Positions 8,175 through 17,863 are shown, counted from the stretch's first letter. The stretch: 64,000 nucleotides of DNA from Bdellovibrionota bacterium (GCA_963170155.1 CAUJGP010000003.1:48719-112718); one strand, 5' to 3'. The notes: generated from the letters alone by a model not told the origin. Translations and numbers: made by a program.

Positions 8175-10664
8175 TTATTTTCCTAAACAAAATTGCGCAA
8201 CAATATTAAGTAATGTATTGCGATTAACGGGCTTGCTGATGTGTTCATTAAATCCACCCATAAGGCATCGTTCTCGATCTTCTTGTAAGGCATTAGCTGT
8301 GAGAGCTATCATAGGAGCTTTAATCCCATTTTTGTGGAGTTCTTTCACTGTAGCATACCCATCCATGATTGGCATTTGGATATCAATGATAAAAATATCA
8401 AAAGGACCTGAGCGGGTTTTTTCTAAAGCGGTTAATCCGTTATCAGCGATTTCTACAAAAGCGCCTGCTTTTTTAAGAATTTGGCTAATTAAAAATTGAT
8501 TATCAGGTGAGTCTTCCACCAGTAAAATTTTAATGCCTTTAATAATGGGGGCACTTTGAGGGTAAGAAGGTGACTTCAATAAGGTTGAGGGAGCTCCTAA
8601 GGTTTTATTGGATGGAACTTGTGCTAATCGAGGGTCAATTGTAATAATGAAAGTGCTGCCTTTTCCTTTTTGACTCTCGCTTAAAATAATATCTCCTCCA
8701 AGAAGATTAGCAAATCGCTTTGATAAAACGAGGCCAAGACCTGTTCCGCCAAATTTACGAGTTGAAGAGGTATCCGCTTGCGAGAAGGGTTGAAATAGCT
8801 TGTCTCGTTCGTTGATGCTGATTCCAATGCCGGAGTCTTTGATGGTAAAGACCAAATGGGAGATTTGATTTTTTTCTATTGCTTTAGAAAGAATAATTTC
8901 TACCCCGCCTTGATCTGTGAATTTAATCGCATTTCCAATGATATTGAGTAAAATTTGTTTTAACCTGAGGGTATCTGTATTGATGATTGTTGGGATACCC
9001 TGACCGTAGCAAACAGAGAGTTTTATCCCTTTTTGAGAAGCTTTCATACTCAGTGTCGCAACAACGTCTGAAATTAATTCCTGGAGGATGCAATTGCTAT
9101 AAATAACATTGAGTTTTCCAGATTCTACTTTGGATAAATCAAGGATTTCATTGATAAGATTGAGAAGTAATTCTCCATTACGTTTAATGGCAGCGTTGAA
9201 GTTAGCTTGGCTTTCATCATCAATATTGGGATCTGTTAAAAGCTCTGCAAACCCTAAAATAGCAGCGAGAGGAGAGCGAATTTCGTGAGACATATTAGCG
9301 ACAAAAGCGCTCTTTGCATCATTAGCGCTTTCGGCTTGATTTTTGGCTTGCTGTAGTTGGCCTAGGACGCGAACTCTCTCGGTGATATCTCTAATGAAAC
9401 CATAGAAAATAAAGTGACCCCTTGATTTAACGGGAGTCACTGTCAATTCAATAGGAAAAATGGTTCCATCTTTTTTTAATCCTTCGAGTTCAAGTCTTTT
9501 ATTAAGCATTCTTCCGTAGCCAGTATTTAAAAACTGATTAAAGCCGTTCCTGTGTTGTTGACGGTAGGAAATAGGAATAATCATATCAGCCATCGGTTGG
9601 CCAATGGCTTCTACTTTAGTCCATCCGAATGTTTTTTCAGCCTGTGAGTTCCAGTGTGTGATAACGCCAAAATTATTAACTCCTAAGACGCAATCTAAAG
9701 CATTTTCTAAAACGCTATCTAGAATTTTGAGGTCTTGAACCTTTCTCAGGGCTAAAAGATTTTGAACGCGAGTGAGAATGACTTCTGCTTGAAAGGGTTT
9801 GATAATGTAGTCCTGTAAACCTTTTCTAAAAAATTGGAATCGTAAAATATCCTCCGCATTTTCAGTAATAAAAATAAAAAGAGATTGGTTCAGTTCAGGA
9901 AAGGAACGAATCTTATTCAAGATAGTATTCCCATCCATCTTAGGAATGTTGAGTTCACATAAAATCAAATTGGGTTTGAATTGAAAGCATTTCTCAAGTC
10001 CTTCTAATCCATTCTGGGCAACTTCAACTTGATAAAAAGGCTTCAATAATTTTAAAAGAAATTGTAACAACTCGGGATTGTCTTCGATGACTAAAATTCG
10101 TTCTTTTTGACTTTCTAATGAATTAGAATCCTGTAACAGGAAATGATCTTGGCTTTCTTCAGAGGGGTTAATTAAAAAACTGTTGGCTTCTTCGCTTTGA
10201 TGTAATTTTTCATGAGCTAATTTAAGGGCCGTTTCTATTAAAAAATCTGATGAAAGGGTGGAGGGCTCTTGCGTGGTTTTACTTAGATTTATTTTCCTAC
10301 GCTGAAAATTAATAAATTCAGTTACATCTTCTGTTTTGTGGATGATGTGAGTTAACTCGCCATTTTTTCCAAAAATAGGTGAGTTGATGACACTCCAATA
10401 GCGTTCTTCATAAACATTTTCATTCCCTGGTGCTTTGAGATCATATTTTTGAATATCCATCTTATTCGATGTTTTTGTTTGAATAACTCGAGCCAAAGAT
10501 GCAGATAAATTTTTAACGATAGTGTCTTGTTGTTCCCCTGGATTTTCATGAAAAATTTCAAAAAGGCCACGGTTTAACATGTCAGATCGTTTAGTTCTGG
10601 TAATGCGATTGAAAGAATCTGTCATGGCAACAATAGTAAATTTAGGATCGGGCAACAAAACCAA
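8175..10664 (-). CDS. Hybrid sensor histidine kinase, PAS-REC-PAS-HisKA-HATPase-REC
   Basis: At least 829 residues from TTG 10664, with no membrane segment, so cytoplasmic. Order: PAS-type domain (1-120), receiver 1 (about 190-310), PAS (about 320-440, ending GFIRDITER), HisKA with H-box MSHEIRSPL (His near 459), HATPase with NIIGNAIKFT, DSGIGI and GGTGLGL, and receiver 2 (about 705-825) with phospho-acceptor IIDIQMPIMDG and the switch Lys in HISKP. Receiver 1 has Glu in place of the acceptor Asp (CELNIPKMDG), confirmed as codon GAA, so it probably cannot be phosphorylated. The frame is open upstream of the TTG to 10769 and reads FESCPAHY directly before it, which looks like real PAS sequence. 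A CTG at 10733 with an SD may be the true start. There is no separate response regulator nearby; output probably goes through a phosphorelay partner elsewhere. Confidence 0.9.
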   Translation of the reverse strand: MVLLPDPKFTIVAMTDSFNRITRTKRSDMLNRGLFEIFHENPGEQQDTIVKNLSASLARVIQTKTSNKMDIQKYDLKAPGNENVYEERYWSVINSPIFGKNGELTHIIHKTEDVTEFINFQRRKINLSKTTQEPSTLSSDFLIETALKLAHEKLHQSEEANSFLINPSEESQDHFLLQDSNSLESQKERILVIEDNPELLQFLLKLLKPFYQVEVAQNGLEGLEKCFQFKPNLILCELNIPKMDGNTILNKIRSFPELNQSLFIFITENAEDILRFQFFRKGLQDYIIKPFQAEVILTRVQNLLALRKVQDLKILDSVLENALDCVLGVNNFGVITHWNSQAEKTFGWTKVEAIGQPMADMIIPISYRQQHRNGFNQFLNTGYGRMLNKRLELEGLKKDGTIFPIELTVTPVKSRGHFIFYGFIRDITERVRVLGQLQQAKNQAESANDAKSAFVANMSHEIRSPLAAILGFAELLTDPNIDDESQANFNAAIKRNGELLLNLINEILDLSKVESGKLNVIYSNCILQELISDVVATLSMKASQKGIKLSVCYGQGIPTIINTDTLRLKQILLNIIGNAIKFTDQGGVEIILSKAIEKNQISHLVFTIKDSGIGISINERDKLFQPFSQADTSSTRKFGGTGLGLVLSKRFANLLGGDIILSESQKGKGSTFIITIDPRLAQVPSNKTLGAPSTLLKSPSYPQSAPIIKGIKILLVEDSPDNQFLISQILKKAGAFVEIADNGLTALEKTRSGPFDIFIIDIQMPIMDGYATVKELHKNGIKAPMIALTANALQEDRERCLMGGFNEHISKPVNRNTLLNIVAQFCLGK

Positions 10665-10730
10665 ATAGTGAGCTGGACAGCTTTCAAAGAGTACTTGAAA
10701 GTCGAGACCATTCGTTGAATTTTGCTGTTT

Positions 10731-10745
10731 CAGAAAACCTCCCTT
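10731..10745 (-). promoter_or_regulatory. SD and possible CTG start of the hybrid kinase
   Basis: On the minus strand AAGGGAGG (10745-10738) is followed after 4 bases by CTG (10733-10731) in the kinase frame. No ATG, GTG or TTG occurs between the upstream stop at 10770-10772 and TTG 10664, yet the residues in between look like PAS sequence. The CTG would add 23 residues. Confidence 0.45.
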
Positions 10746-10769
10746 ATGAGGATTATCACAACTAAAAAG

Positions 10770-11074
10770 TCAAGCACTCGTCATCACTGATGCTATTAAT
10801 ACTTAAAAATAAAAACTATATCTGAATAGCAATAAAACAGAGTTCATTGCGATTCAATACCGTTTGTGTTAAGCTTTCTTAACATTTAGATTGGTATGAG
10901 TCATTTGATATAACTAAGAACTATCGTGTCGAGAATTTGTGACACTCTAATGATGGTTGCTTTTTAGTAGCAAGTTAAATTTTCCTTAACTAAATAGTTG
11001 TTAATTGTAAAGTTAATTTCAATCTTAATGAGGTAATAAAAGTAAATGAGAGTTAGGGAAGAAGCAAGTGAAAG
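10770..11074. other. Intergenic region upstream of the hybrid kinase
   Basis: About 300 AT-rich bases between the end of the KDO transferase gene and the kinase. It must hold the kinase promoter (minus strand). I see a short GTGTC/GACAC inverted repeat near 10926-10945, but no ORF or RNA that I can support. Confidence 0.4.
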
Positions 11075-12400
11075 TTAGTCCAAATATTTTTGGAGTTCTT
11101 GAAATGTTTGTGCTGTAGCACCACATCGCTTTATGAAGGCTTCTTGGATTTGCCTTTTCATTTCTTGGAGATGGTTGTTGTCCCAACAACTAATAAGATG
11201 AATGTAATGCTGGAGGCCTTGGTGTTTTTCTGCAACGACCATAACAAAGGGATTTGTTTGATAGCTTAATTGAGAGAACTCTATGGCTTCACGATTATTT
11301 TTATAATAAGGCCCCACAATCACTGGAAGACCGCAACCTAAAGCTTCCATAACACTATGAACTTGTCTTTTAAAGCTGCCCCCAATGAAGGCAATGTCAG
11401 CGAGTTGATACAACTCTGCAAGCCACCCTTTTTCATCAAAAATTAATAAAGAACATGAGGATGAAAGGGGTTTGTTTTTTTCTTCACTCCATAAGAGAAA
11501 AGGGATTTGGAGAAGATGAAGCTTTGCCTTTATTTTTTGAAGATGCACAGGGTGGCTCTCGTGAGGGACTATGATCCATTGGGATTGAGAGGGGCTTATT
11601 GATGTGAAACTGTCAAACAAGGCTTCTTCGTCTTCCTCCCAGGTTGATCCTGCAATAAAAACTTTACGCTGAGAGGATGCAATCCAATCCCTAAGGTTCA
11701 GGGGAAGGGGACGTTGGAGTTCCAATCGTGTTTGTACTTGATCAAAACGAGGGTCACCTGTCACGTGGATTTCTGGGGCTTTTGAGATATGATTTTGAAT
11801 CCAAGTGCGGTCTTCTTGGCTAACGACGCAAACTTCATTGAGATAGGGTAAGCACCATTGGCTCATGAAGCGTCCCAGCCCTTGAGTTTTTTTACTTCCT
11901 TCGGACCAAGTGGAGGCCACTAAAACTTTAGGAGTGTTATGGAGTGTTTTCAGAAGAGTGGGCCAGAGATCCGTTCGCGCAATGATGAATAAATAGGGAT
12001 TCAAGGTTTCTATAAATATTTGACAGGGCTTTGGCAAGTCCACTGGTAAAGGAGCCCAACCATCCAGTTCTGAAATCCGGGGAATAAGGTCAAGAGCTGA
12101 TGTCGAAAAATAGGTGAGAAAAAGCAAGTCTTCAGGGTATTGAGATTTCCATAGTTTCAAAAGAGGTTTGATATACTCTACTTCACCGGATGCAGCATGA
12201 AACCAAATGCGCCGTTGGTTCGAATGAGGAGCTTTTTTCCAAACCAGGTGGGGGTGTCGGCGTTCTTTTTGGTATCTTTGCCATTTAAGAGGGAGATATG
12301 GATTGAATACTCGCATTGAAAAAAATGTTATTCGAAGGAGAAAATGATAGAGAATAAAGATTATTTTATTTTTGAAAGGTTCTTTTGGCTTTATGGTCAT
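11075..12400 (-). CDS. waaA: 3-deoxy-D-manno-octulosonic acid (KDO) transferase
   Basis: 441 residues, the usual length of WaaA/KdtA (GT30), which adds KDO from CMP-KDO to lipid A precursor at the cytoplasmic face of the inner membrane. The N-terminus has one hydrophobic anchor (about 10-30). Then WFHAASGEVEYIKPLL carries the GE pair of the catalytic base (Glu near 70). ARTDLWPTL corresponds to the ETELWP motif of the family, here with R-T-D instead of E-T-E. Further marks are ASTWSEGS, SQEDRTWI, VTGDPRFDQV, FIAGSTWEEDEE, and the CMP-binding region FIGGSFKRQVHSVMEALGCGLPVIVGP. An AGGA is well spaced for the ATG. It is 28 bases downstream of a heptosyltransferase-type gene on the same strand, forming a two-gene LPS core operon. 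Confidence 0.92.
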   Translation of the reverse strand: MTIKPKEPFKNKIIFILYHFLLRITFFSMRVFNPYLPLKWQRYQKERRHPHLVWKKAPHSNQRRIWFHAASGEVEYIKPLLKLWKSQYPEDLLFLTYFSTSALDLIPRISELDGWAPLPVDLPKPCQIFIETLNPYLFIIARTDLWPTLLKTLHNTPKVLVASTWSEGSKKTQGLGRFMSQWCLPYLNEVCVVSQEDRTWIQNHISKAPEIHVTGDPRFDQVQTRLELQRPLPLNLRDWIASSQRKVFIAGSTWEEDEEALFDSFTSISPSQSQWIIVPHESHPVHLQKIKAKLHLLQIPFLLWSEEKNKPLSSSCSLLIFDEKGWLAELYQLADIAFIGGSFKRQVHSVMEALGCGLPVIVGPYYKNNREAIEFSQLSYQTNPFVMVVAEKHQGLQHYIHLISCWDNNHLQEMKRQIQEAFIKRCGATAQTFQELQKYLD

Positions 12401-12428
12401 GATGGATCCTAGTGGAATGGTTAATAGC

Positions 12429-13514
12429 TTACAGAGGGTGCCGTTGCGGATGATCTGGATATTGCTGAGCCCAGATTGTTTTGGCCTCTTTAAGAACAGC
12501 CTCGGGTGTGATTCCTACAAGGCACCATTGATGATGGGGATTTCGACAAGGGCCCTGTCCGTGTTTGCTGCAAGGGCGACAGTCTAACTGCAGTTCCATA
12601 ATTTTTGTTTTATCTTTGCGAGAAGGGAATCCAAAAGGAGCTGGGCCCATCAGGGCAATGCAAGGGCGCCCTAATTGCTCCCCGGCATGAAGTAAGCCAG
12701 TGTCGTTCGCGATTAATAATTTTGAGTGTTTAATAACCTCAGCACTTTCACTCAGGCTCAATCGACCCGCAAGATTGATGATACGTTGAGGGTTGATTTG
12801 CTGCAACGACTCCAAGAACTGATCTTCTGGGCCTCCTAATAAAATAAAATTTATATTATTATCAGCAGCAAGCCATAATTCTAAAAGACTTTTCCAGTGA
12901 GCGAGAGGCCAACGTTTCAGTTCAAAAGCGGCGGAAGGGGCTAACGCCACAAAAGGATCTTGCAGGATTGAAAAGCGCGTTTCAAGAGCCAAGGTTATAT
13001 TGGGGGGAAGAAATAATTGAGGTGCAGGAGGACTGTTTGAAGGAATATCCCATTTTTTTAAAGGCTCCAACAGATCTCTTTGGCCAGAAAAGGGTTGTTC
13101 AAAATAGTTAATTCTAAAACGGAACAGTAGAAAGCGTTTCCAGCGCTTGAGAGAGCGTCGAAGAATTTGAGGAATTTTGAAAGGTGTTTGAAAAAAACTT
13201 TTAGTCAAAAGATAAAAACAAAGAAATTGCGAACGCAGACTACGATGAGCATCGTAGATACGATCAAAAGATTCCGCATTTAACTCTTTTCCTAATTTTA
13301 AAAGACCTGAAAACCCATTTTTTTTATCTAGGCCCCATGCCTTGGTGAGATGAGGATGATGTTCAATTAAAGGAACAAATTCAGACCGTGTAACCCAATG
13401 AATATGAGATTGGGGCCAGCGGTTATGAAGAGCATCAATGACACTGAGGGTTTGTAAGACATCTCCCAGGCTTGAAAAACGGATAATTAAAATTTTTGGT
13501 GCATCGTTTGACAT
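12429..13514 (-). CDS. Glycosyltransferase family 9 (ADP-heptose:LPS heptosyltransferase-like)
   Basis: 361 residues of the GT9 family, which transfers heptose to the LPS inner core in the cytoplasm. The N-terminus ILIIRFSSLGDVLQTL is the classic GT-B start of WaaC/WaaF/WaaQ. Later come ALAPSAAFELKRWP, FILLGGPEDQF, NLAGRLSLSE and the nucleotide-sugar motif LLIANDTGLLHAGEQLGRPCIALMGP. The tail has a cysteine cluster (LDCRPCSKHGQGPCRN), which is common in WaaF-like members. It is the first gene of the operon with waaA. Heptosyltransferase I, II or III cannot be told apart by eye. Confidence 0.88.
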   Translation of the reverse strand: MSNDAPKILIIRFSSLGDVLQTLSVIDALHNRWPQSHIHWVTRSEFVPLIEHHPHLTKAWGLDKKNGFSGLLKLGKELNAESFDRIYDAHRSLRSQFLCFYLLTKSFFQTPFKIPQILRRSLKRWKRFLLFRFRINYFEQPFSGQRDLLEPLKKWDIPSNSPPAPQLFLPPNITLALETRFSILQDPFVALAPSAAFELKRWPLAHWKSLLELWLAADNNINFILLGGPEDQFLESLQQINPQRIINLAGRLSLSESAEVIKHSKLLIANDTGLLHAGEQLGRPCIALMGPAPFGFPSRKDKTKIMELQLDCRPCSKHGQGPCRNPHHQWCLVGITPEAVLKEAKTIWAQQYPDHPQRHPL

Positions 13515-13872
13515 AGTTTAATTTAATCTTTTCTCGGGATTTCGTCTATGGCAAAGTCGCTCATTGAGTTCTGATTTTAAACCTTCATAGGTTATACTTT
13601 TGCGAATAAAAAATAGGTTTATGGCCTTCTGTGCATCAAGCGAAGCGGTTGTATTTCTCTGTTGAAATAAGAGATTTGAGCGAGGTTACAAAGAAAGCAA
13701 AAGCCTCATTGTGTCTGCTTTAAGGATATTTAAGAGTTTGAGCCTAGGGGGTAGGAAAATTTTATCCACCAGAGGGAACATTTTTTTGTACATTGTGATT
13801 TTGATGGATTTTTGCTCACTCTGAGGCCATAAATTCTCAAAGGGTTTTTTAGTCAGTTTCTAAGGGGGTGGA
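13515..13872. other. Divergent intergenic region between LPS genes and the gliding-type cluster
   Basis: 358 bases between divergent genes. It must contain promoters in both directions. The plus-strand gene has AAGGGGG at 13862-13868 as its SD. I find no ORF, RNA gene or strong hairpin. Confidence 0.4.
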
Positions 13873-15396
13873 ATGCACTTGGGTTGGTCCTTTTGGGAGA
13901 TATTTATTGAGGGGCGACAAGTGGCTTTTGTGGCTTTTTTGGTCGGTGGATGCTTTTTTAATAGCATAGCCCTTAATGCAAAAAATTCAAATTTGGCTTT
14001 TATTGAGAATAATGTCGATAATAATCATAGCAGCTTCTTTCGTCCTATTAAGAACCAGACCAAAAACCTCATGGTAAGAGGTTACTTGGGTATGCAATCA
14101 GTTCATCATTTCAATGAACACTTTGCCCAGCCAGAAGCGCGCTCTATTCATTATGTGGAAGGACGATTAACTCGTCCTGTTCAGGAGAATTCATTAGAGT
14201 GGGGAATGGATTTGCAAGGCCACTTTGGGATGGCTCAAAGCTGGTTGAATAGTTATTCTGTGAATGAACTTTTTATCCAATGGACTCATCCTGGTTTTAG
14301 CTCAGAAAAGAGCGAAAGAGCCGTTTTTTTTATGGGGAGGCGTCAATCCTCTTGGAGCTACTTGGATGAAAAATGGAAAATCGGCGCTTTTCAACCCCTT
14401 AATAAAGTAGATCCGTTTAATGTATCATCACAGGGATTGACGGGAGCCTTTGTGAATTGGCAAGAATCCTCTTGGAGCCTCGAGTTTTTTGCGACGCCTT
14501 TCTTTTTGCCAGATCAGGGGGCCCCTATTGAAATTACTCATGGGCGTTTTATTAGAAAAAATCCATGGGTTTACTATCCGCCTTCAGAAAAAAAAATAAA
14601 CGGAGTCTTAACTCCTATTGCTTATACGTTGGATCAGCCTACGGATTGGGAAATTGTCTCTCATGCTGGAGTGGGTTTGAAAGCTCAGTGGGGCTCGGAG
14701 AAGGGCGATGGATTTTTAGGAAGAGTGGCTTGGGCTCGAAAACCTATGAATCAAATGCTCTTGGGACTCAATGGCTTTTTGGTTCTGCAGGAGGAAGCTA
14801 TTGAGCACCAAGAGAGCCAAGTGCAGGTTCAGCTTCGTCCAGAAGTTGGATATCATGATTTGAAGTCGATAGATTTGATTTTTAGAAAAGACATTTGGTT
14901 TTTCGCTTTTAGTTTTTTGGAGGATCTTCCGGATAAAAATGAATTTGCTTACCCATGGACTTACCAACGCCCTCAAGCAGCTGTATGGAAAGGGATCAGC
15001 TTTGGATATACTGTTGGAGAAAGGCATTATTTCGGAGGCGACTATCTTCAGCGCCAGGGAGGAGATGGCGAAGTTTATGGGCCGGAAAAGGACCTTGTAG
15101 AAGATTATATTCCAGAGCGTTACGCTTTTGCAGATCTTGTTAAGATGGAATACCGCTTTCAAAAAAACATTCGTTCCTCTTTGGGGTTTGAAGGCATTGG
15201 AGAATGGAAAAAAGAACTTCGTGAAAATAGTGAGTGGCTCACGATAAAAAATGCTTTGTTAATAGGAAAATCTTGGAAAGCCTCTTTGGGCGTTGATGTT
15301 TTGAAGTCAGAAAATACAAATCCAAAGAGGACTGATTTTATCAAATCACATCTTGCGAGCGATCGAGTCTACGGAGGAATCCATTATGTTTTTTAA
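13873..15396 (+). CDS. Outer-membrane barrel-like protein at the head of the gliding-type cluster
   Basis: 507 residues. A hydrophobic signal-like segment (about 17-35) is followed by a long strand-rich body with many aromatic residues and the terminus YGGIHYVF, typical of barrels. A motif GRRQSSWSYLDEKWKIGAFQ, then DPF and QGLTG, is reminiscent of porin-like proteins. I do not recognise a named family. It overlaps the next lipoprotein gene by 11 bases, so the two are translationally coupled, and the cluster continues into aglRQS-like genes. By position and type it may correspond to GltB/GltH, the barrels of the Myxococcus Agl/Glt machine, but that is inference. Confidence 0.65.
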   Translation: MHLGWSFWEIFIEGRQVAFVAFLVGGCFFNSIALNAKNSNLAFIENNVDNNHSSFFRPIKNQTKNLMVRGYLGMQSVHHFNEHFAQPEARSIHYVEGRLTRPVQENSLEWGMDLQGHFGMAQSWLNSYSVNELFIQWTHPGFSSEKSERAVFFMGRRQSSWSYLDEKWKIGAFQPLNKVDPFNVSSQGLTGAFVNWQESSWSLEFFATPFFLPDQGAPIEITHGRFIRKNPWVYYPPSEKKINGVLTPIAYTLDQPTDWEIVSHAGVGLKAQWGSEKGDGFLGRVAWARKPMNQMLLGLNGFLVLQEEAIEHQESQVQVQLRPEVGYHDLKSIDLIFRKDIWFFAFSFLEDLPDKNEFAYPWTYQRPQAAVWKGISFGYTVGERHYFGGDYLQRQGGDGEVYGPEKDLVEDYIPERYAFADLVKMEYRFQKNIRSSLGFEGIGEWKKELRENSEWLTIKNALLIGKSWKASLGVDVLKSENTNPKRTDFIKSHLASDRVYGGIHYVF

Positions 15397-17863
15397 TTCA
15401 GAGGATTCCCCGAAAAAATTAAGAATGCCCTTATCATTATTATCATTGTTATGGATGGGTGTTTTATCAATAAGTTTACTGAGCCTTGGTGGATGTGCCT
15501 GGTTTTCTGCAACAAAAGATCAGCCTGATAGCCATTCAATGGAATTTCATTTGAAACAAGGGGATTGCTTCAAAAAAATACCAAATCAAATTTTTCTTTA
15601 TATAAAACAAGAATTAAAATCAGCGAAAGAATTTCGCGAAGTTTATTCCTGTATTGATAGGGCCATTACGGACTTTACCAAATATACAGTCGGAGGGCGA
15701 GAGTCTCTTGCTTATAGTCCTTTAGAACTCACTCGATTTTTGGAAAAATATGTTGTTCAAAAAGAAATTTCTCCTTCTTTTATGAATGAAATTATGAAAA
15801 TCAAAGTGGGCTTTGTGGGTGGATCAACAGAGAAGATTACGAAAGATGAGTTTAATAAAATTCGTGATTTGTTGCCTTTTTTTGAAAGCCTTCTTTTAAA
15901 ACTTTACCCTCATTGGGGTGTTTTGCGAGATTTGGCTATGAACTCTCCGACTCCAAGAAGAGGGAATTCTGTATCAGTGAACGCATTTTTACCCCCTGCC
16001 ACGCCAACCCCTTCTTCAAGTTTTGATGTCGTTGCGCCATTAGATCTTGCTATTCAAGAGTTTAAAGCGGCTATAAGAGTTTTGTGGAGTCATCTTAATT
16101 TAAAAGAGTCACGCTATTCAGTGAATGATTTTTATAGGCTCATTCAGGAGTGGGAGCGCTTTTACACTCAAGATACCACAATGGCTATTTTTTCTTCAGA
16201 GAGTTTTTTATCGCAATTCAAAAGACACGTCGCAAGCTTTAGAAACATACGATTTTTAGCGGCCGGGGAGCCCGAAGACATGAAAAATCTTTCAGAAGTT
16301 CCTTTGGTGTATGAAGCTTTGCTTGATGGTTTGAAGTTAGTTCTTCAATTTAAGAGAGAAGTCAATTTCAAGGAATGGACAGCGGTTCATGGTTTTAACG
16401 CTTGGAATGCGTGGATTTTAGAAGTGAACCATCTCTTGAAAAAATTTTTTCAATTCAGAAAATTTCCTGAAATTCCACTCAAGTACATTGATGCTCTTTT
16501 GGAGGATCTCTATGGTCGAGGCCTGTGGTTACATCCGTTAAAGCTAGAAACAGCGAAAGCAAGTTATCGGCAGGCTTTGACCCGCTTTTTAGGTCAGAGA
16601 TATGAGCCAAAAGGGATGTTACTGGAGTCGTTGGAGCTCAAGAATTATGAAAAAATAGAAAGGGAGTACATGGCGTACGCCCTGATCCAGGAAACATTGC
16701 AAAAACTTTTTCAAGAAGAATCGAAGAAACCAGTTGTTGTTCTTCGTGATGAAATTAAGAAAAGAAGTCTAGAGAAACCATGGGTATCGTTGGATAGGTT
16801 CATGAAGCAACAGGAGGTGGTTTCTTTTGAACAAGCGTGGGATCAACTGCTGGTGTTAATGTCTGGTCATAAAATAAGACATTGGACTCCTGAAGGTCAA
16901 ATATCCATAGTTATAGGTGCTGAGAACTCTGCATGGTCTTATCAAGAGCTCTCTTATTTAAATACAATTCGTTTATTAACGTCATTAATTATGGATTCTT
17001 ACGGTCAAGGGACCAATGAGGCTAGAAAAGATTTACAGAAGCCTTTAGATAAAATTCTAGAGGCAAATCAAATAGGATCAATGTATAGTGAATTTGAAAA
17101 ATTTGGCTACGAATTGAATTTTTTTGATTTAAGGAGTGAGGATGCAGGGGCGAGAAGTCTTCTAGAGGCTGATTTATTCATGCCTTCGGGAAACGGAGAT
17201 CTGCGAGTTCAATTTATCGAGTTATTTGATCTTTTTTCCATTTTATGGAGCGGGGGTGCTGTCGGAGTTTCTCAGTTCAAAATTTTTGCTCAAAAAGAAA
17301 ATTGCGAATTGTCTCAATTAGATTACTTTCAAGAGTTCTATCTGCAAAGAGAGTGTGCTTCTCAAACTTTTAAAAAATACTTTTCAGAACTTTTCCCGCA
17401 ATACCCTCGATTGGGTGTTTATCTTCGATCTTTGGGATTTGCTGAATGGTCCTCTTTTTATAAGGATTTGATGGGTGTGAGCCAGGTGTGTCCAGCAAAT
17501 TCTTACGGTCTTGAAACTGGGGACCAAAGAACAATGATGGTGGTTCTTCATTACGTCGAAAATTTATTCACTTTATTTGATGTGAATCGTGATGGTTTTT
17601 TTGACGAGGATGAGTTGGAAACAGCGTATCCACGATTCAAGGAATTTTTTTTAGAACAATCTGAGGTGAAAAAGACATTTTTTCCAGCAGAAAGTATTTT
17701 TAAATTTATGGTCCTTAAGGGGTATAAGCCGACTCATTTTTGGGAGATAACCAAATTCATCGCATCTTTTGACAAAGGCACAGCTGATCGGCAAAAACTA
17801 ATGAGAGTATTGGCTGCTCTTAAGGGCACTTCTGCGAAGGGAAATCAAACCTGTGATCAATAA
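15386..17863 (+). CDS. Large lipoprotein with a C-terminal EF-hand, gliding-type cluster
   Basis: 825 residues from ATG 15386, preceded by GGAGGA with 7 bases of spacing; the longer frame from 15353 would spoil the signal peptide. A lipoprotein signal is clear: a basic N-terminus, a hydrophobic core, and lipobox LGGC (Cys near 37). The body is mainly helical with no recognised domain. Near residue 730 lies a canonical EF-hand loop DVNRDGFFDEDE, with Asp/Asn/Asp at positions 1/3/5, Gly at 6 and Glu at 12, predicting calcium binding. It overlaps the upstream barrel gene by 11 bases and the downstream methyltransferase gene by 11 bases. A lipoprotein beside barrels resembles GltK in Myxococcus, but the similarity is positional only. 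Confidence 0.72.
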   Translation: MFFNSEDSPKKLRMPLSLLSLLWMGVLSISLLSLGGCAWFSATKDQPDSHSMEFHLKQGDCFKKIPNQIFLYIKQELKSAKEFREVYSCIDRAITDFTKYTVGGRESLAYSPLELTRFLEKYVVQKEISPSFMNEIMKIKVGFVGGSTEKITKDEFNKIRDLLPFFESLLLKLYPHWGVLRDLAMNSPTPRRGNSVSVNAFLPPATPTPSSSFDVVAPLDLAIQEFKAAIRVLWSHLNLKESRYSVNDFYRLIQEWERFYTQDTTMAIFSSESFLSQFKRHVASFRNIRFLAAGEPEDMKNLSEVPLVYEALLDGLKLVLQFKREVNFKEWTAVHGFNAWNAWILEVNHLLKKFFQFRKFPEIPLKYIDALLEDLYGRGLWLHPLKLETAKASYRQALTRFLGQRYEPKGMLLESLELKNYEKIEREYMAYALIQETLQKLFQEESKKPVVVLRDEIKKRSLEKPWVSLDRFMKQQEVVSFEQAWDQLLVLMSGHKIRHWTPEGQISIVIGAENSAWSYQELSYLNTIRLLTSLIMDSYGQGTNEARKDLQKPLDKILEANQIGSMYSEFEKFGYELNFFDLRSEDAGARSLLEADLFMPSGNGDLRVQFIELFDLFSILWSGGAVGVSQFKIFAQKENCELSQLDYFQEFYLQRECASQTFKKYFSELFPQYPRLGVYLRSLGFAEWSSFYKDLMGVSQVCPANSYGLETGDQRTMMVVLHYVENLFTLFDVNRDGFFDEDELETAYPRFKEFFLEQSEVKKTFFPAESIFKFMVLKGYKPTHFWEITKFIASFDKGTADRQKLMRVLAALKGTSAKGNQTCDQ

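Noticed and set aside
8080..8499. 139-codon plus-strand frame overlapping the barrel gene and the kinase gene
   Set aside because: It runs antisense to receiver 2 of the hybrid kinase, has no SD, and its product resembles no protein; a shadow frame.
14716..15162. 148-codon minus-strand frame inside the first barrel gene
   Set aside because: Fully antisense to a well-supported coding frame and without start signals.
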